Counted from the first letter of the stretch, positions 26,128 through 36,321 are shown. The stretch is 46,752 nucleotides of DNA from Lachnospiraceae bacterium (GCA_017472325.1 JAFUQM010000004.1:1-46752); one strand, 5' to 3'. Numbers and translations: made by a program. Notes: generated by a model not told the origin, from the letters alone.

Positions 26128-27264
26128 ATGAAGTTTTTACATTTATCTGATTTGCATATAGGAAAAAAAGTCAATGAGTTTTCTATGTTAGAGGATCAGG
26201 AATATATATTAGAGCAGATTCTTTTTGTGATAGATAAGCATAGTGTGGAAGCGGTATGGATTGCAGGGGATATTTATGATAAGCCAGTGCCATCCGCAGA
26301 AGCGGTAAGCGTATTTGATGATTTCCTTACCAAGCTGGCAAATAAAAATATCCCGGTATTTATGATTAGCGGTAATCATGATTCTCCAGAGCGTATTGCA
26401 TTTGGTGCAAGGCTGTTTCGCAGCAGCAATATATATGTATCCCCTGTGTTTACAGGGCAGGTAGAGCCAGTTATACTGCAGGATATGTATGGTGAACTGG
26501 CAGTGTATATGTTACCATTTGTAAAGCCGGCAACTGTCCGACATACTTATCCAGAAATGGTGATAGAGTCTTATCATGATGCGGTAAAAACAGCAATAGA
26601 ACATATGAAGCTAGATATGGGAAGAAGGAATGTTCTGGTGGCACATCAGTTTGTGACTGGAGCGTTACGATGTGAATCAGAAGATATTTCTGTTGGTGGT
26701 GTAGATAATATTGAAGTAACATTGTTTGATTCCTTTGATTATGTTGCACTTGGGCATATTCATGGACCGCAGCACATTGGATGCGAAACAGTCCGTTACT
26801 GTGGAACACCATTAAAATATTCCTTTTCAGAGACAAAGCACCAAAAAGGGGCATTGCTTGTAAATATGCAGGAAAAGGGCAATATTACATTTGAGACAAT
26901 TCCATTTGTACCAAAGCATGATATGCGCGAGATAAAAGGTACCTATATGGAAGTGACCGCCAAAGAATTTTATAAGGATTTTCCAGTGGATGATTATATG
27001 CATATTACATTAACGGATGAAGAAGATATTCCAGAGGCAATTGGAAAATTGTCGGCAATTTATCCTAATATTATGCGTCTTGATTATGATAATAAGAGAA
27101 CACGTACCAGACAGACAATAGATCATCTTCCTAAGATGAAGGAAAAGACACCATTGCAGCTATTAGAAGAATTTTATGTATTACAGAACAATCAGCCTAT
27201 GAAAGAAGAACAAGTGACATATGCGCTTAGACTGTTTGAAACATTACAGGGGGCAGAAAGATGA
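26128..27264 (+). CDS. sbcD: nuclease SbcD (Mre11 homologue)
   Basis: Nuclease subunit of the SbcCD complex that cuts hairpins and protein-blocked DNA ends. The 378 residues begin with the metallophosphatase motifs: 'FLHLSDLHIGK' (Asp-x-His), 'AVWIAGDIYDKP', 'MISGNHDSPERI', 'VLVAHQFVTG' and 'VALGHIHGPQ'. The stop overlaps the sbcC start by ATGA, so the two subunits are coupled. No terminator between them. Confidence 0.95.
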   Translation: MKFLHLSDLHIGKKVNEFSMLEDQEYILEQILFVIDKHSVEAVWIAGDIYDKPVPSAEAVSVFDDFLTKLANKNIPVFMISGNHDSPERIAFGARLFRSSNIYVSPVFTGQVEPVILQDMYGELAVYMLPFVKPATVRHTYPEMVIESYHDAVKTAIEHMKLDMGRRNVLVAHQFVTGALRCESEDISVGGVDNIEVTLFDSFDYVALGHIHGPQHIGCETVRYCGTPLKYSFSETKHQKGALLVNMQEKGNITFETIPFVPKHDMREIKGTYMEVTAKEFYKDFPVDDYMHITLTDEEDIPEAIGKLSAIYPNIMRLDYDNKRTRTRQTIDHLPKMKEKTPLQLLEEFYVLQNNQPMKEEQVTYALRLFETLQGAER

Positions 27265-30047
27265 GACCGATAAAACTGACGATAAGTGCTTTTGGCCCTT
27301 ATGCAGGCAGACAGGAACTAGATATGGATAGGTTGGGTGAAAATGGCTTATATCTGATTACCGGAGATACTGGAGCAGGTAAGACAACTATTTTTGATGC
27401 AATTATTTTTGCGCTTTATGGAGAAGCCAGTGGAGAATCCAGAGAAGTGTCTATGTTAAGAAGCAAATATGCAGACGTTGATACGCCAACTTACGTAGAA
27501 ATGGATTTTTTGTATCAAGGGAAAATGTATCATATCAGACGTAATCCCGAGTACGAAAGACCCAAAGACAGAGGGGAAGGTTTAACGCTTCAAAAGGCTG
27601 AGGCAGAACTCGTTTTTCCAGATGGTAGAACTCCTGTAACGAAGTACAAGGATGTGACGAAGGCAGTCACAGAATTGATTGGTTTGGATTGTTCACAGTT
27701 TACGCAGATTGCTATGATTGCACAGGGGGATTTTTTAAAACTTTTGTTTGCTAAGACAGAAGAAAGAAGTAAGATTTTTAGAGAGATTTTTGGCACGAAA
27801 ATGTATCTTGCATTTCAATTAAGTGTAAAGGATGAAACAGGACGGCTGAAACAAAAGTATGATGATGCAAATAAAAGTATTATGCAGTATATCGATGGGA
27901 TTAGCTGGAAGGAAGAGGATGCGTTGGCATTTACTTTAAATAAGCTAAAGAAGAAAAAACATATCAGCTCGATAGAAGATGTGATTACTTTGATAGGAGA
28001 AATAACAAATAAGAGCAAAGAAAAGCTGGAGAAGGTGCAGGAACAGCTTGATATCATAGAAGCGGATGCGGATGCGCTTACCAAACAGCTTGGAAAGGCA
28101 GAAGAAACCAATAAAGCATTACAGAAAGCAGAGGAAGAGATTCGACAGGCGTCCCTTGTATTAGAAGAAAACACAGTAAAAATACTTGGAGTAAGTGATG
28201 CGTATGAAGCAGCCAAAGCAAGAATCACAGAACGGGATGAATTGGCATTGCAGATAGAAAATGCCAAGCAGAGACTGGTTGATTATGATGAACTTACGCA
28301 ATTACAGCATAAGAAGATAGAGGCAAAACAGATTGTGCTGGAACTTGGTGAAGTAACGACTCGACATAGGGAAGAAGTGCAGAAATTGCATGATAGCATA
28401 GAAGAAGATAAAAAGCAGTTATTACAGCTTACCAATGCAGCGTTAAATAGAGCAGAAATAGAAAAGGAAGAGAAACAGTATCTGCAGCAAAAGGAAGAAG
28501 TGGAAGAACTATTAGGTGCATATGTGCAGTACAAAAAAATAGATACAAACTTCCATCAGGCTCAGATGGACTATGAAAAAGCTGCAAAATGTTATGAAAT
28601 GACAAAGCAAGAATATGACAAGAGAGAACGCATTTTTTATGATGCGCAGGCAGGGATGCTTGCAAGTAATCTAAAAGATGGAGAAAAATGTCCTGTGTGT
28701 GGTTCGCTCCACCATCCGGAATTAGCGGTACTAGTAGATAACGCAATTAGTAAAGAGGAACTGGAACGTTATAAAGGGCAGGTAGAGGAGGCAGAAAGCA
28801 AGAGGACAAAAGCCAGTGGTGAAGCAGCACTGATAAAAGGAAAGCTAGAAGCATCCCAAAAAGAGTTGAGGAAAAAATCTAATAAAATATTTGACACTTA
28901 CGAAGAAGATGCTATAAGGCAGCAGGCAGAAGAAAAACTGTTGCTTGTAAATGGTAGATTGGAACAGATAGAAATAGAACTTTCCGGATTATATGCACAA
29001 TGTGAGATGCGAAAGAAACTGGAAGAAGAACTTCCTGTAAAGGAAGCAAGGCAGCAGGAAATCACAATGCTGATACAGGAAAAAGAATCACAGTGTATGC
29101 AGATACAAAATGAGATGGCCGTATTGGATGTGCAGATAGAGAAATTAAGAGAGTCACTTCCATATACCGAAAAAGATGAGGCAAAAGAAGCAATTACACT
29201 TTTGCTAAAGAAAAAAGAGCAAATTGAGAGTGAACAGGAAAAAGCTAGAAAGGCGTATGAAGTTTGTGAAAAAGAGATAGCAGACAGTAAAACTATTATT
29301 GCGGCATTGAAGAAACAGATTGTAGATTTAACATATGTCGAAGTGAGCACATTACAGGAGAGACAAATCGAAGTGTCACTGCAGAAAAATAAAATTGTGG
29401 CAGAAAGAAATACACTTCATGTGCAATATAAGAACAATGAGGGAATTTGTCAATCTGTATCCAAGCGCTCAATAGAACTTCAGAAATTAGAGCAGCATTA
29501 TAAATGGATGAAAGCGCTTTCGGATACGGTAAACGGCAGGATTAGCGGTAAAGATAAGTTGATGTTTGAAACATATATTCAGATGACATATTTTGAGCGT
29601 ATCATTGCCCGTGCTAACATCCGTTTTATGAAGATGAGTCAGGGACAGTATGAATTAAAACGGCAAAAAGAAGCAGAAAATCAACAGAGCCAGAGCGGAC
29701 TTGAGCTGGATGTTATTGATCATTACAATGGCAGTGAGAGAAGTGTCAAAACGTTGTCAGGAGGAGAAGCATTTAAGGCTTCATTATCATTAGCGCTTGG
29801 ATTGGCGGATGAGATTCGTTCTTATGCGGGTGGTATCCAGTTAGATACCATGTTTGTAGATGAAGGGTTTGGCTCGCTGGATGATGTGTCATTGACACAG
29901 GCTATCAACACACTAAATGGATTGTCAGAAGGTAATCGTCTTGTTGGCATTATTTCCCACGTTGCAGAACTAAAAAACAGAATTGAAAATCAGATTGTTG
30001 TCACCAAAGAAAAGACTGGTGGCAGTCATGCTGTAATAGAAGTATAA
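27261..30047 (+). CDS. sbcC: nuclease SbcC (Rad50-like ATPase)
   Basis: SMC-like ATPase partner of SbcD. The 928 residues show an N-terminal ABC head with Walker A 'GDTGAGKTT' (about 33-41), two long coiled-coil arms meeting at the zinc hook 'CPVCGSLHHPE' (about 477-487), then the C-terminal head with the signature 'KTLSGGEAFKASLSLALGLA' and Walker B 'TMFVDEGFGSLD'. All nucleotide-binding motifs are intact. ATG 27261 overlaps the sbcD stop. Confidence 0.95.
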   Translation: MRPIKLTISAFGPYAGRQELDMDRLGENGLYLITGDTGAGKTTIFDAIIFALYGEASGESREVSMLRSKYADVDTPTYVEMDFLYQGKMYHIRRNPEYERPKDRGEGLTLQKAEAELVFPDGRTPVTKYKDVTKAVTELIGLDCSQFTQIAMIAQGDFLKLLFAKTEERSKIFREIFGTKMYLAFQLSVKDETGRLKQKYDDANKSIMQYIDGISWKEEDALAFTLNKLKKKKHISSIEDVITLIGEITNKSKEKLEKVQEQLDIIEADADALTKQLGKAEETNKALQKAEEEIRQASLVLEENTVKILGVSDAYEAAKARITERDELALQIENAKQRLVDYDELTQLQHKKIEAKQIVLELGEVTTRHREEVQKLHDSIEEDKKQLLQLTNAALNRAEIEKEEKQYLQQKEEVEELLGAYVQYKKIDTNFHQAQMDYEKAAKCYEMTKQEYDKRERIFYDAQAGMLASNLKDGEKCPVCGSLHHPELAVLVDNAISKEELERYKGQVEEAESKRTKASGEAALIKGKLEASQKELRKKSNKIFDTYEEDAIRQQAEEKLLLVNGRLEQIEIELSGLYAQCEMRKKLEEELPVKEARQQEITMLIQEKESQCMQIQNEMAVLDVQIEKLRESLPYTEKDEAKEAITLLLKKKEQIESEQEKARKAYEVCEKEIADSKTIIAALKKQIVDLTYVEVSTLQERQIEVSLQKNKIVAERNTLHVQYKNNEGICQSVSKRSIELQKLEQHYKWMKALSDTVNGRISGKDKLMFETYIQMTYFERIIARANIRFMKMSQGQYELKRQKEAENQQSQSGLELDVIDHYNGSERSVKTLSGGEAFKASLSLALGLADEIRSYAGGIQLDTMFVDEGFGSLDDVSLTQAINTLNGLSEGNRLVGIISHVAELKNRIENQIVVTKEKTGGSHAVIEV

Positions 30048-30136
30048 GGAATGCACGGATGAAAGTTAGTTCATAAAAACGCCATGCAAGTAGTAAATTG
30101 AAAACGTTATGATTTATAGAAAGGAAGGATAACATT

Positions 30137-30958
30137 ATGAACAAAGTATATGAGAAAGTAGTAGATTGTGTGAAATATGTTAGAACGAAAACAGATTTTG
30201 TTCCAAAAGTAGCTTTGATATTAGGGTCTGGATTAGGAGATTATGCAGAGGATATAAAAATTGAAACAGAAATTTCGTATGCAGATATTCCAGGATTTCC
30301 AATTTCTACAGTACCAGGGCATGCAGGAAAATTTATCTTTGGTTATGTGAATGATGTACCGGTTGTATGTATGAAAGGACGAGTACATTATTATGAAGGG
30401 TACAGTATGTCAGACGTAGTATTGCCTATCAGATTAATGAAATTATTAGGAGCAGAGATTCTTTTTCTGACCAATGCTTCAGGTGGTATCAATGAAAATT
30501 TTCATGCAGGGGATTTTATGTTGATTACAGATCAAATTGCATGCTTTGTTCCAAATCCATTGATTGGAACAAATATTGATGAATTGGGTACGCGTTTTCC
30601 GGATATGACACATGTATATGATGAAGATTTACAGGATATTATTAGAAAGACGGCAGCAGAACATCAGATTACATTGCAGGCTGGGGTGTATGCACAGTTA
30701 ACAGGACCATCTTTTGAATCACCAGCGGAAATCAGAATGCTTCGTACCTTAGGTGCTGACGCGGTAGGGATGAGTACTGTGGTGGAAGCAATTGCAGCAA
30801 ATCATATGGGAATGAAAATCTGCGGTATTTCCTGTGTATGCAATTTGGCAGCAGGGATGACAAAGCAACCATTAACGCATACAGAAGTACAGGAAGCCGC
30901 AGATAAGGCCGCACCACTATTTAAAAAGTTGGTCACGGAAGCAATTGTGAGATTTTAG
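30137..30958 (+). CDS. purine nucleoside phosphorylase (PNP-I, trimeric type)
   Basis: Phosphorolyses (deoxy)inosine or guanosine to the base plus (deoxy)ribose-1-phosphate. The 273 residues carry the PunA/Pnp motifs: 'ALILGSGLGDYAE' phosphate loop, 'VPGHAGKFIFG', 'MKGRVHYYEGY', 'LTNASGGIN', and 'AVGMSTVVEAIAANHMGM' that holds the base. AAAGGAAGG precedes ATG 30137. It ends 10 bases before the convergent degV gene. It probably works with cdd, the deaminase and the purine permease downstream. Confidence 0.94.
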   Translation: MNKVYEKVVDCVKYVRTKTDFVPKVALILGSGLGDYAEDIKIETEISYADIPGFPISTVPGHAGKFIFGYVNDVPVVCMKGRVHYYEGYSMSDVVLPIRLMKLLGAEILFLTNASGGINENFHAGDFMLITDQIACFVPNPLIGTNIDELGTRFPDMTHVYDEDLQDIIRKTAAEHQITLQAGVYAQLTGPSFESPAEIRMLRTLGADAVGMSTVVEAIAANHMGMKICGISCVCNLAAGMTKQPLTHTEVQEAADKAAPLFKKLVTEAIVRF

Positions 30959-30968
30959 ATAACTTGTA

Positions 30969-31859
30969 TTATTTACTTTCCTTTGCAGGCTGTTTCGATA
31001 GTCCATAATAAATGACACCTAATGCACCAGGACCAGCATGTGTACCTATACTTGGGCTGATGTCATTGATGATGACATTTGTAAAATTAGTTTCATCTTT
31101 TATCATGTCTGCAAGGGATTGTGCATCTTCATAACAATTACCATGTACGATACCGACTGGAAATGTATAGTCTGTATTTGGGGCGAGTGTAGATTTCATA
31201 CGTTCTACCAAGGTACGGATAGATTTTTTCCTACCGCGGGCTGTACCATCGGAGGTAAGTCCACCTGCATTATTAACATAGAGGAAAGGTTTTAAATTTA
31301 ATGCACTGCCTACTACTGCAGTAGCTTTGCTGACGCGTCCGCCTCTTTGTAAATGGAACAAATCGTCTACAGTAAATTGTACATTAATATGGTCTTTTAT
31401 TGCTTCCAGTGTTGTAACAACTTCATCATAGGAAGCACCATTTGCTTTTTGCTGATTGGCATGGATTACCATAAGGGATTCCCCAAGTGATACATTTAAG
31501 GAATCGATGACAGTAATTTTGGCTTCGGTATATTCTTCTAACAATTCTCTTACTACCATACAGACATTGTTATAGCTACCGCTTAATGCAGATGAGAATG
31601 CAATATGGATAATGTCCATTCCTTTATCTAGAATAGCGCGGAAGTTATCCTCAATAACAGCAGGATTGTTAGCTTGTGACTGTGGAAGTTCTCCGTTTTT
31701 CATTCGCTCATAAAATTCAGCAGGTGGCATATGTAATTCGTCGCCGTAAATAGTATCTCCAAAAGAATAATATTGCGGAATGATAGTAGTATTGAATTTA
31801 TCGATATATTCCTGTGGTAAATCAGAATTGGAATCTGTTGTAATACAAAAATCTCTCAT
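30969..31859 (-). CDS. DegV family fatty-acid-binding protein (first copy)
   Basis: DegV/FakB proteins bind a fatty acid and present it to the fatty acid kinase FakA. The 296 residues show the two-domain DegV layout: 'ITTDSNSDLP' at the start, 'QANNPAVIEDNFR' (usual TSQP/TAQ region altered), 'IHIAFSSALSGSYNN', 'VIDSLNVSLGE', 'VDDLFHLQRGGRVSKATA', and the C-terminal 'SIGTHAGPGALGVIY'. Leftward, convergent with the phosphorylase gene. AAGGG precedes ATG 31859. A second DegV gene lies at 45210. Confidence 0.93.
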   Translation of the reverse strand: MRDFCITTDSNSDLPQEYIDKFNTTIIPQYYSFGDTIYGDELHMPPAEFYERMKNGELPQSQANNPAVIEDNFRAILDKGMDIIHIAFSSALSGSYNNVCMVVRELLEEYTEAKITVIDSLNVSLGESLMVIHANQQKANGASYDEVVTTLEAIKDHINVQFTVDDLFHLQRGGRVSKATAVVGSALNLKPFLYVNNAGGLTSDGTARGRKKSIRTLVERMKSTLAPNTDYTFPVGIVHGNCYEDAQSLADMIKDETNFTNVIINDISPSIGTHAGPGALGVIYYGLSKQPAKESK

Positions 31860-32021
31860 AATTGTTACCCTTTCTTGATTAAATTTATAGTATTTCTTGT
31901 AATAATTTCAAATTAAAAAGAGTATAACATGGTCTGTGAAACTATGCAAATGGTTTGAGCATACATAGGGGTTGCGATAATATAAATATACAATGTGTGA
32001 TGTGATAAAAAGGAGAAGGTT

Positions 32022-32435
32022 ATGCAGCATAGATATAGAGAATTGATAACAAAAGCGTTGAATGCAAGAGAGGCGGCATATGCGCCATATTCTTCTTATA
32101 AAGTAGGTGCAGCACTGCTGTCAAAAGATGATAAGATATTTACCGGATGTAATGTGGAGAATGCATCTTATGGAGCAACAAACTGTGCAGAGAGAACGGC
32201 TATTTTTAAAGCAGTCAGTGAAGGTTCAACTCAATTCGTAGCAATTGCGATTGTTGGCGGTAAGGCTGGCGAAGTTTCCTATGCAGCACCATGTGGCATC
32301 TGCAGGCAAGTAATGATGGAATTCTGTAATCCGAAAGAATTTCATGTCATTATTGCAAAATCATGTGAAGATTACAAAGTATATACTTTGGAAGAATTGC
32401 TTCCCGTTGGATTTGGAGCAGGGAATGTAAAGTAA
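32022..32435 (+). CDS. cdd: cytidine deaminase
   Basis: Converts cytidine and deoxycytidine to uridine and deoxyuridine. 137 residues, homotetrameric type. Zinc motifs: 'NCAERTA' (Cys plus catalytic Glu) and 'PCGICRQVM' (two Cys). 'APYSSYKVGAALL' and 'GCNVENASYG' bind the nucleoside. AAAGGAG lies just before the ATG at 32022, and the deaminase gene follows after 23 bases, probably in one operon. Confidence 0.97.
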   Translation: MQHRYRELITKALNAREAAYAPYSSYKVGAALLSKDDKIFTGCNVENASYGATNCAERTAIFKAVSEGSTQFVAIAIVGGKAGEVSYAAPCGICRQVMMEFCNPKEFHVIIAKSCEDYKVYTLEELLPVGFGAGNVK

Positions 32436-32458
32436 TATATAAGATAAGGAGATACGCA

Positions 32459-33760
32459 ATGAAAATACGATTATACAATGCACGTATTCTGACAATGCAA
32501 CAGGATGAAGAGATTTTTCATGGAGAAGTCTGGATTTATGGCGAACGTATTGTATACGTTGGAGATGGTACTGATACAGAAGAAGTTTGCAATAGAAACA
32601 ATACCATCGGTAAGATATGGGATAGAGAAATAGATTGTCAAGGCAATCTGCTTATGCCTGGTTTTAAGGATGTACATACACACTCCGGTATGACATTGCT
32701 GCGTTCTTATGCGGATGATTTACCATTACATGATTGGTTAAATAAACAGATTTTTCCAGTAGAAGCAAAGATGACGGGAGAGGATATTCGTATATTGACG
32801 AAACTAGCAATTTTAGAATATCTGACAAGTGGAATTACTGCGATTGGAGATATGTATCTGACACCACATACGATTGCAGAAGCATGTAAAGAAATGGGAA
32901 TGCGTTGCGTTATCATTGGAACATTAAATAATTATGTGCAGTCAGTAAAACTACAGGAAGAATGTATTCTTAGATATAGAGAAGATGACCCCTTGTTAAG
33001 TTTTATTCCGGGCATTCATGCAGAATATACCTGTTCAAAGGAATTGCTAAAAGACATGGCGGAACTTGTGCATACATACAAAACACCAGTATTTACGCAT
33101 TTAAGTGAAACAGAAAAAGAAGTCAGGGAATGTCAGGAACGGTATGGTATGACCCCAGTCGCCTTTCTGGAACAAATGGGTCTATTTGATTATGGCGGTG
33201 CGGGACATCATTGTGTTTATGTAACAAAAGAGGATATGCAAATTTTGGCGCGAAAAGGTGTTAGTGCTGTGACTAATCCTGCCTCTAATCTGAAACTTGC
33301 AAGCGGAGTTGCACCAATTACAGAATTGTGGAAAGCAGGGGTAAATATAGCCATTGGTACGGATGGCCCGGCAAGTAATAATTGTCTTGATATGTTTCGT
33401 GAAATGTTTCTTGTAACGGGACTTGCTAAGATGCGGGAACATGATGCGGCAGCAGTAAAGGCAGGAGAAGTGCTTCAGATGGCAACCGTCAATGGTGCAA
33501 AGGCATTACAGCTTGCGGATGTAGATGTACTTGCAGAAGGAAAACTGGCAGATATGATAATGATAGATTTGCACCAGCCGAATATGCAGCCGCTTCAGAA
33601 TATAGCGAATAACGTTGTATATAGTGGTAGTAAACAGAATGTAAAAATGACAATGATACATGGTAAAATATTATATGAGAACGGTATTTTTTCTGTAGGA
33701 GAAGAGCCAGAAGCAATTTATGCACAAGTGTATAAAATTCAAAAGAGAATTACAGGATAG
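32459..33760 (+). CDS. amidohydrolase: probable adenosine-derivative deaminase (SAH/MTA/5'-deoxyadenosine)
   Basis: 433 residues of the amidohydrolase superfamily, closest in motif order to the MtaD/DadD group that deaminates S-adenosylhomocysteine, methylthioadenosine or 5'-deoxyadenosine. Metal sites: 'LMPGFKDVHTHSGM' (first HxH), 'FTHLSETEKEV', 'GAGHHCVYV', and 'IAIGTDGPASNN' with the catalytic Asp. A guanine or cytosine deaminase is less likely. AAGGAG precedes ATG 32459. Its product could feed the phosphorylase at 30137. Confidence 0.85.
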   Translation: MKIRLYNARILTMQQDEEIFHGEVWIYGERIVYVGDGTDTEEVCNRNNTIGKIWDREIDCQGNLLMPGFKDVHTHSGMTLLRSYADDLPLHDWLNKQIFPVEAKMTGEDIRILTKLAILEYLTSGITAIGDMYLTPHTIAEACKEMGMRCVIIGTLNNYVQSVKLQEECILRYREDDPLLSFIPGIHAEYTCSKELLKDMAELVHTYKTPVFTHLSETEKEVRECQERYGMTPVAFLEQMGLFDYGGAGHHCVYVTKEDMQILARKGVSAVTNPASNLKLASGVAPITELWKAGVNIAIGTDGPASNNCLDMFREMFLVTGLAKMREHDAAAVKAGEVLQMATVNGAKALQLADVDVLAEGKLADMIMIDLHQPNMQPLQNIANNVVYSGSKQNVKMTMIHGKILYENGIFSVGEEPEAIYAQVYKIQKRITG

Positions 33761-33880
33761 CAATTTAGATATAACGTATTAACTGTATATGTTGTGCAAT
33801 GGAAGCTGTTTAGAATTTTTTTAGAATTTGATAGACAAATGATAAGGATTAGTTGTAGAATAGGAAATGTATTTTAATTA

Positions 33881-33897
33881 TTGTCAATTTTGACGAA
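33881..33897. promoter_or_regulatory. small palindrome before the purine permease
   Basis: GTCAA-TT-TTGAC (33883-33894) lies immediately upstream of the AGGAGG ribosome site. It could be an operator or a short hairpin near the ribosome site; no purine riboswitch is recognisable in 33761-33912. Confidence 0.35.
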
Positions 33898-33912
33898 CTA
33901 GGAGGACATAAA

Positions 33913-35283
33913 ATGTTAGAAAAGTTTTTTAAACTTAAAGAAAACAACACGAATGTCAAGACAGAAGTCATCGCTGGTATTACAACCTTTATGACAATGG
34001 CTTACATTCTGGCTGTTAATCCAAGTATCCTTTCCGCGACAGGAATGAATGCAAATGCTATTCTGATTGCAACAGCATTAGCATCATTTGTTGGAACATT
34101 AATGATGGCACTATTTGCCAATTATCCATTTGTTCTGGCACCAGGTATGGGCTTAAATGCTTATTTTGCTTATACGGTAGTTCTTGGCATGGGATATTCA
34201 TGGCAGATTGCCTTACTCGCAGTATTTGTGGAAGGTATTATTTTTATTCTTCTTTCACTTACCAACGTGCGAGAAGCAATTTTTAACGCAATTCCACTTA
34301 CATTAAAGTCAGCAGTAAGTGTTGGTATCGGTTTGTTTATTGCATTTATCGGGTTACAGAATGCTAAATTAGTAGTAAACAGTGATGCTACACTTTTGAC
34401 ATACCAGACATTCAAAGGTGAAACCTTTAATTCTGTGGGAATGGGTGCAATACTTGCGTTAATTGGTGTATTAATTACAGCAATTTTGTTAGTTAAAAAT
34501 GTAAAGGGTGGTATCCTTTTAGGTATCGTAGCAACATGGGTACTTGGTATTGTATGTGAATTCATAGGATTGTATGTTCCAAACCCAGATGCAGGTATGT
34601 ATTCCACAATTCCTTCGGGATTTATCAGCTTTGATTTCTCTTCTTTAGGAGAAACATTCGGACAAGTTTTTCAGGCAGATTTTGCTTCGGTTAAAATTTT
34701 AGATTTTGTAGTTGTTATGTTTGCATTCCTTTTTGTGGATCTATTTGATACATTAGGAACCTTAATCGGTGTTGCTACAAAAGCAGATATGCTTGATAAA
34801 GATGGCAAATTGCCTAAAATTAAAGGTGCATTGTTAGCAGATTCTATCGCAACAAGCGTTGGCGCGATTTTTGGTACTTCTACAACAACAACTTATGTAG
34901 AAAGTGCTTCTGGTGTAACTGCGGGTGGTAGAACTGGTTTGACAGCGGTGGTAGCAGGTTTGTTATTCTTACTGTCTATCATTTTCTCGCCATTATTCTT
35001 AGCAATTCCATCTTTTGCAACAGCCCCGGCGCTTATTATTGTAGGCTTCTACATGATTGGTAATGTTGTAAAGATTGACTTTAATGATATGGCAGATGCA
35101 ATTCCGGCATTCCTTTGCATTATTGCTATGCCTCTTGCATATAGCATTTCAGAAGGTATTGCACTTGGTGTTATTTCGTGGACGATGATTAACGTGCTTA
35201 CAGGAAAAGCAAAAGAAAAGAAAATTAGCGTATTAATGTATATCTTAACAATTGTATTTATTTTGAAATATATCTTTTTATAA
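33913..35283 (+). CDS. purine permease, AzgA/PbuG type (NCS2)
   Basis: Membrane transporter for hypoxanthine, guanine or adenine. The 456 residues are highly hydrophobic with 12-14 predicted helices. They have the family start 'EVIAGITTFMTMAYILAVNP', 'LAPGMGLNAYFAYTVV', 'DLFDTLGTLIGVA', and 'GTSTTTTYVESASGV', which are AzgA/PbuG signatures. AGGAGG lies upstream of ATG 33913. It stands after the deaminase gene with a 150-base gap and its own terminator, so probably separately transcribed. Which base it carries cannot be told from sequence. Confidence 0.93.
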   Translation: MLEKFFKLKENNTNVKTEVIAGITTFMTMAYILAVNPSILSATGMNANAILIATALASFVGTLMMALFANYPFVLAPGMGLNAYFAYTVVLGMGYSWQIALLAVFVEGIIFILLSLTNVREAIFNAIPLTLKSAVSVGIGLFIAFIGLQNAKLVVNSDATLLTYQTFKGETFNSVGMGAILALIGVLITAILLVKNVKGGILLGIVATWVLGIVCEFIGLYVPNPDAGMYSTIPSGFISFDFSSLGETFGQVFQADFASVKILDFVVVMFAFLFVDLFDTLGTLIGVATKADMLDKDGKLPKIKGALLADSIATSVGAIFGTSTTTTYVESASGVTAGGRTGLTAVVAGLLFLLSIIFSPLFLAIPSFATAPALIIVGFYMIGNVVKIDFNDMADAIPAFLCIIAMPLAYSISEGIALGVISWTMINVLTGKAKEKKISVLMYILTIVFILKYIFL

Positions 35284-35318
35284 TAGAGTGTCAGTATAAT
35301 AATATATAATAAGTTTAA

Positions 35319-35369
35319 AATCCTTTGACAGTAGATCAATAGATGGTCTTACTGCCAAAGGATTTTTTT
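35319..35369 (+). terminator. terminator of the purine permease gene
   Basis: AATCCTTTG (35319-35327) pairs with CAAAGGATT (35356-35364), with an inner stem in the loop, followed by TTTTTT. Confidence 0.85.
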
Positions 35370-35445
35370 GTTGAGAGGATAGAAAATGTGTACTATAATT
35401 GTAAGAAAACAATTGGAATGATAAAATATAAGGAGAGTACACTTC

Positions 35446-36249
35446 GTGATTATTACTTATTTGTATCATAGTGGATTTGCGGTTGAACTTGAACATCACA
35501 TATTGTTGTTTGATTATTATACAGGGGAAGAGAAGAATAATACAAAACAGAGTTGGGAACTTCCAACATGGGATAAAGAGAAACTGATTTGTGTATTTGT
35601 ATCTCACAAACATCATGACCATTTTGATATGAATGTCTTTCGTTTGGCAGATGTTTATCCGAAGATTCATTTTTTCTTAGGCTCGGATGTGAAGTTGAGT
35701 GAGAAGTATCTGGAGCGAAATGGTGTTTCGGCTGCGATCAAAGAGAAGATGACAAACATTGGGAAAAACAGACAGTTAGCATATGAGGATATTGATATCG
35801 AAACGTTACGTTCAACAGATGCGGGAGTTGCATTTCTTGTGTGTGTTGAAGGGAAAAACTTCTATCATGCAGGGGATTTGAATTGGTGGCATTGGGAAGA
35901 AGAGACAGAATTATATAATGAGAATATGAAGAAATCATATGGCAAGGAAATTGACAGATTGGAAGGAAAGCATTTTAATGCAGCATTTGTGCCACTTGAC
36001 CCAAGACAGGGTGAGGCATATCGGTACGGAATGGATTATTTCCTTGCCAAAGCATCTGCAGATTATGTATTCCCAATGCATATGTGGGAACAATACGACT
36101 GGATTCAAAAATATAAAAATGCACTTATGCAGGAAAATGACAGTAAGTATGATGAATGTCATATGGCAAATGAAAATAGTATGGCTTGTAAGTGCAAAAA
36201 CTGCATTATGGAAATAAAACATGCATTTACGCAGTTTTTTATTGCATAA
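35446..36249 (+). CDS. metallo-beta-lactamase-fold hydrolase
   Basis: 267 residues with the MBL-fold signature 'SHKHHDHF' (about 52-59), a distal Asp in 'FYHAGDLNWWH' (about 140-150) and a late 'FPMHMW' His. A Cys-rich tail, 'MACKCKNC' (about 243-250), is unusual and may bind metal. The start is GTG at 35446 (MIITYLYHSGF) with AAGGAG upstream. It resembles UlaG/RNase Z-like small hydrolases. Substrate unknown. Confidence 0.85.
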   Translation: MIITYLYHSGFAVELEHHILLFDYYTGEEKNNTKQSWELPTWDKEKLICVFVSHKHHDHFDMNVFRLADVYPKIHFFLGSDVKLSEKYLERNGVSAAIKEKMTNIGKNRQLAYEDIDIETLRSTDAGVAFLVCVEGKNFYHAGDLNWWHWEEETELYNENMKKSYGKEIDRLEGKHFNAAFVPLDPRQGEAYRYGMDYFLAKASADYVFPMHMWEQYDWIQKYKNALMQENDSKYDECHMANENSMACKCKNCIMEIKHAFTQFFIA

Positions 36250-36321
36250 TAAATTTTCTTATATGAAAAGCTTTGCAAGGATGTATACCTTGTGAAGAAT
36301 AAATGGGAATGAGGAAAAGAA

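Noticed and set aside
33761..33912. Purine riboswitch before the purine permease
   Set aside because: None of the conserved loop and core sequences of the purine riboswitch are present.
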